Translations under genes and position numbers: made by a program
Part shown: positions 63,604 to 64,000 of the stretch, piece by piece
Numbering within the stretch: position 1 is the stretch's first letter
Layout of the letters: each line of letters opens with the position of its first letter
The notes under the pieces: generated by a model
The model's database searches: none
Seen by the model: the letters and a program-made list of their open reading frames with translations, nothing else
Told to the model about the DNA's origin: nothing
Source: a virus
Virus record (IMG/VR): IMGVR_UViG_3300042891_000711
Location: 154,903-218,902 of that record
DNA length: 64,000 nucleotides
Direction: 5' to 3' (one strand)

Positions 63604-64000
63604 ATGGCTTCATACTTAAAAGAAAACTTAACCTTTGACAATGCTAGAATGGAAATTCTAACAGAAGATAGTCATGATGGTAAAGGTAAGAATCTTTATA
63701 TGAAAGGCATATTCATTCAAGGTGGCGTTAAAAACCATAACGAACGAGTGTATCCAGTAAATGAAATTAGCAATGCCGTAACAAACATCAATGAACAAAT
63801 CAAGGGTGGCTACAGCGTTTTAGGCGAAGTAGATCACCCAGATGATTTGAAAATTAATTTGGACCGTGTGTCACACATGATTACAGATATGTGGATGGAC
63901 GGTCCTAACGGCTTTGGTAAATTAAAGGTTCTCCCTACTCCAATGGGTAAGTTAGTAGAAACAATGTTGGAAAGTGGAGTTAAACTTGGTGTTAGTTCTA
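63604..64000 (+). CDS. gp21: Prohead core protease gp21 (C-terminus beyond window)
   Basis: The first 132 codons of the T4-type prohead protease. Visible blocks: MASYLKENLTFDNARMEILT, KNLYMKGIFIQGGVKNHNER, VLGEVDHPDDLKINLDRVSH (with the catalytic His of the herpes-protease-like fold) and GKLKVLPTPMGKLVETMLES. The catalytic Ser would lie beyond or at the window edge (GVSS). It cleaves core and capsid proteins during head maturation. It starts 14 bp after the gp67-like gene with AGGAT upstream. Confidence 0.95.
   Translation, partial: MASYLKENLTFDNARMEILTEDSHDGKGKNLYMKGIFIQGGVKNHNERVYPVNEISNAVTNINEQIKGGYSVLGEVDHPDDLKINLDRVSHMITDMWMDGPNGFGKLKVLPTPMGKLVETMLESGVKLGVSS

Overview
The window is part of the genome of a T4-like contractile-tailed phage (myovirus), most like the marine and freshwater T4-like phages. 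Recognisable T4 core genes are baseplate wedge gp53, gp25 and gp6, the gp5-type hub spike, gp26 and a gp51-like protein, late sigma factor gp55, recombination nuclease gp47/gp46, portal gp20, a gp67-like prohead core protein and the start of prohead protease gp21. The DNA is AT-rich, genes are tightly packed and many overlap by ATGA or more. I see no tRNA, CRISPR array, insertion sequence or attachment site. The host cannot be read from the sequence; the histone-H1-like small protein and gene order fit phages of aquatic bacteria.

Layout. 1-18240, almost all minus strand: an accessory block. It holds three glycosyltransferase-like proteins, four adjacent radical SAM genes with five radical SAM domains, three related SGNH-hydrolase-like proteins, a NodU/CmcH-type carbamoyltransferase, a dCMP deaminase, an APS-kinase-like protein and a repeat protein running off the left end. 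One plus-strand gene, a sulfotransferase-like protein, is divergent from the APS kinase. 18239-48232, minus strand: tail and baseplate genes read from right to left (structural protein, gp53, hub-like protein, gp5, gp25, gp6, a 4370-residue giant protein, then five fibre or fibre-associated proteins). 48358-56245, plus strand: gp55, then a translationally coupled chain gp47, three unknown genes, gp46, an SDR-like protein and a radical SAM protein, followed by a histone-like protein and a GIY-YIG nuclease. 56246-56929 has no convincing gene but has its own sigma70-type promoter and is a candidate structured RNA. 56930-57999, minus: gp51-like and gp26. 58054-64000, plus: tape measure, gp20, a small unknown gene, gp67-like core and gp21.

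Two promoter classes are visible. TATAAATA-type late promoters precede virion genes, as expected for a phage that carries gp55. Near-consensus sigma70 promoters (TTGACx, 17 bp, TATAAT-like) precede the accessory block, the APS kinase and the non-coding region, and weaker ones precede gp55 and gp47. Some promoters lie so close to the start codon that leaderless mRNA is likely.

The most interesting parts are the radical SAM, glycosyltransferase, carbamoyltransferase, SGNH and sulfation cassette, which looks like an undescribed phage pathway for making or decorating a glycan or peptide; the giant protein with seven FG-GAP-like repeats (a likely seven-bladed propeller); the candidate non-coding RNA; a terminator overlapped by a promoter at 18178-18238; and two face-to-face late promoters in a perfect inverted repeat at 58011-58044.
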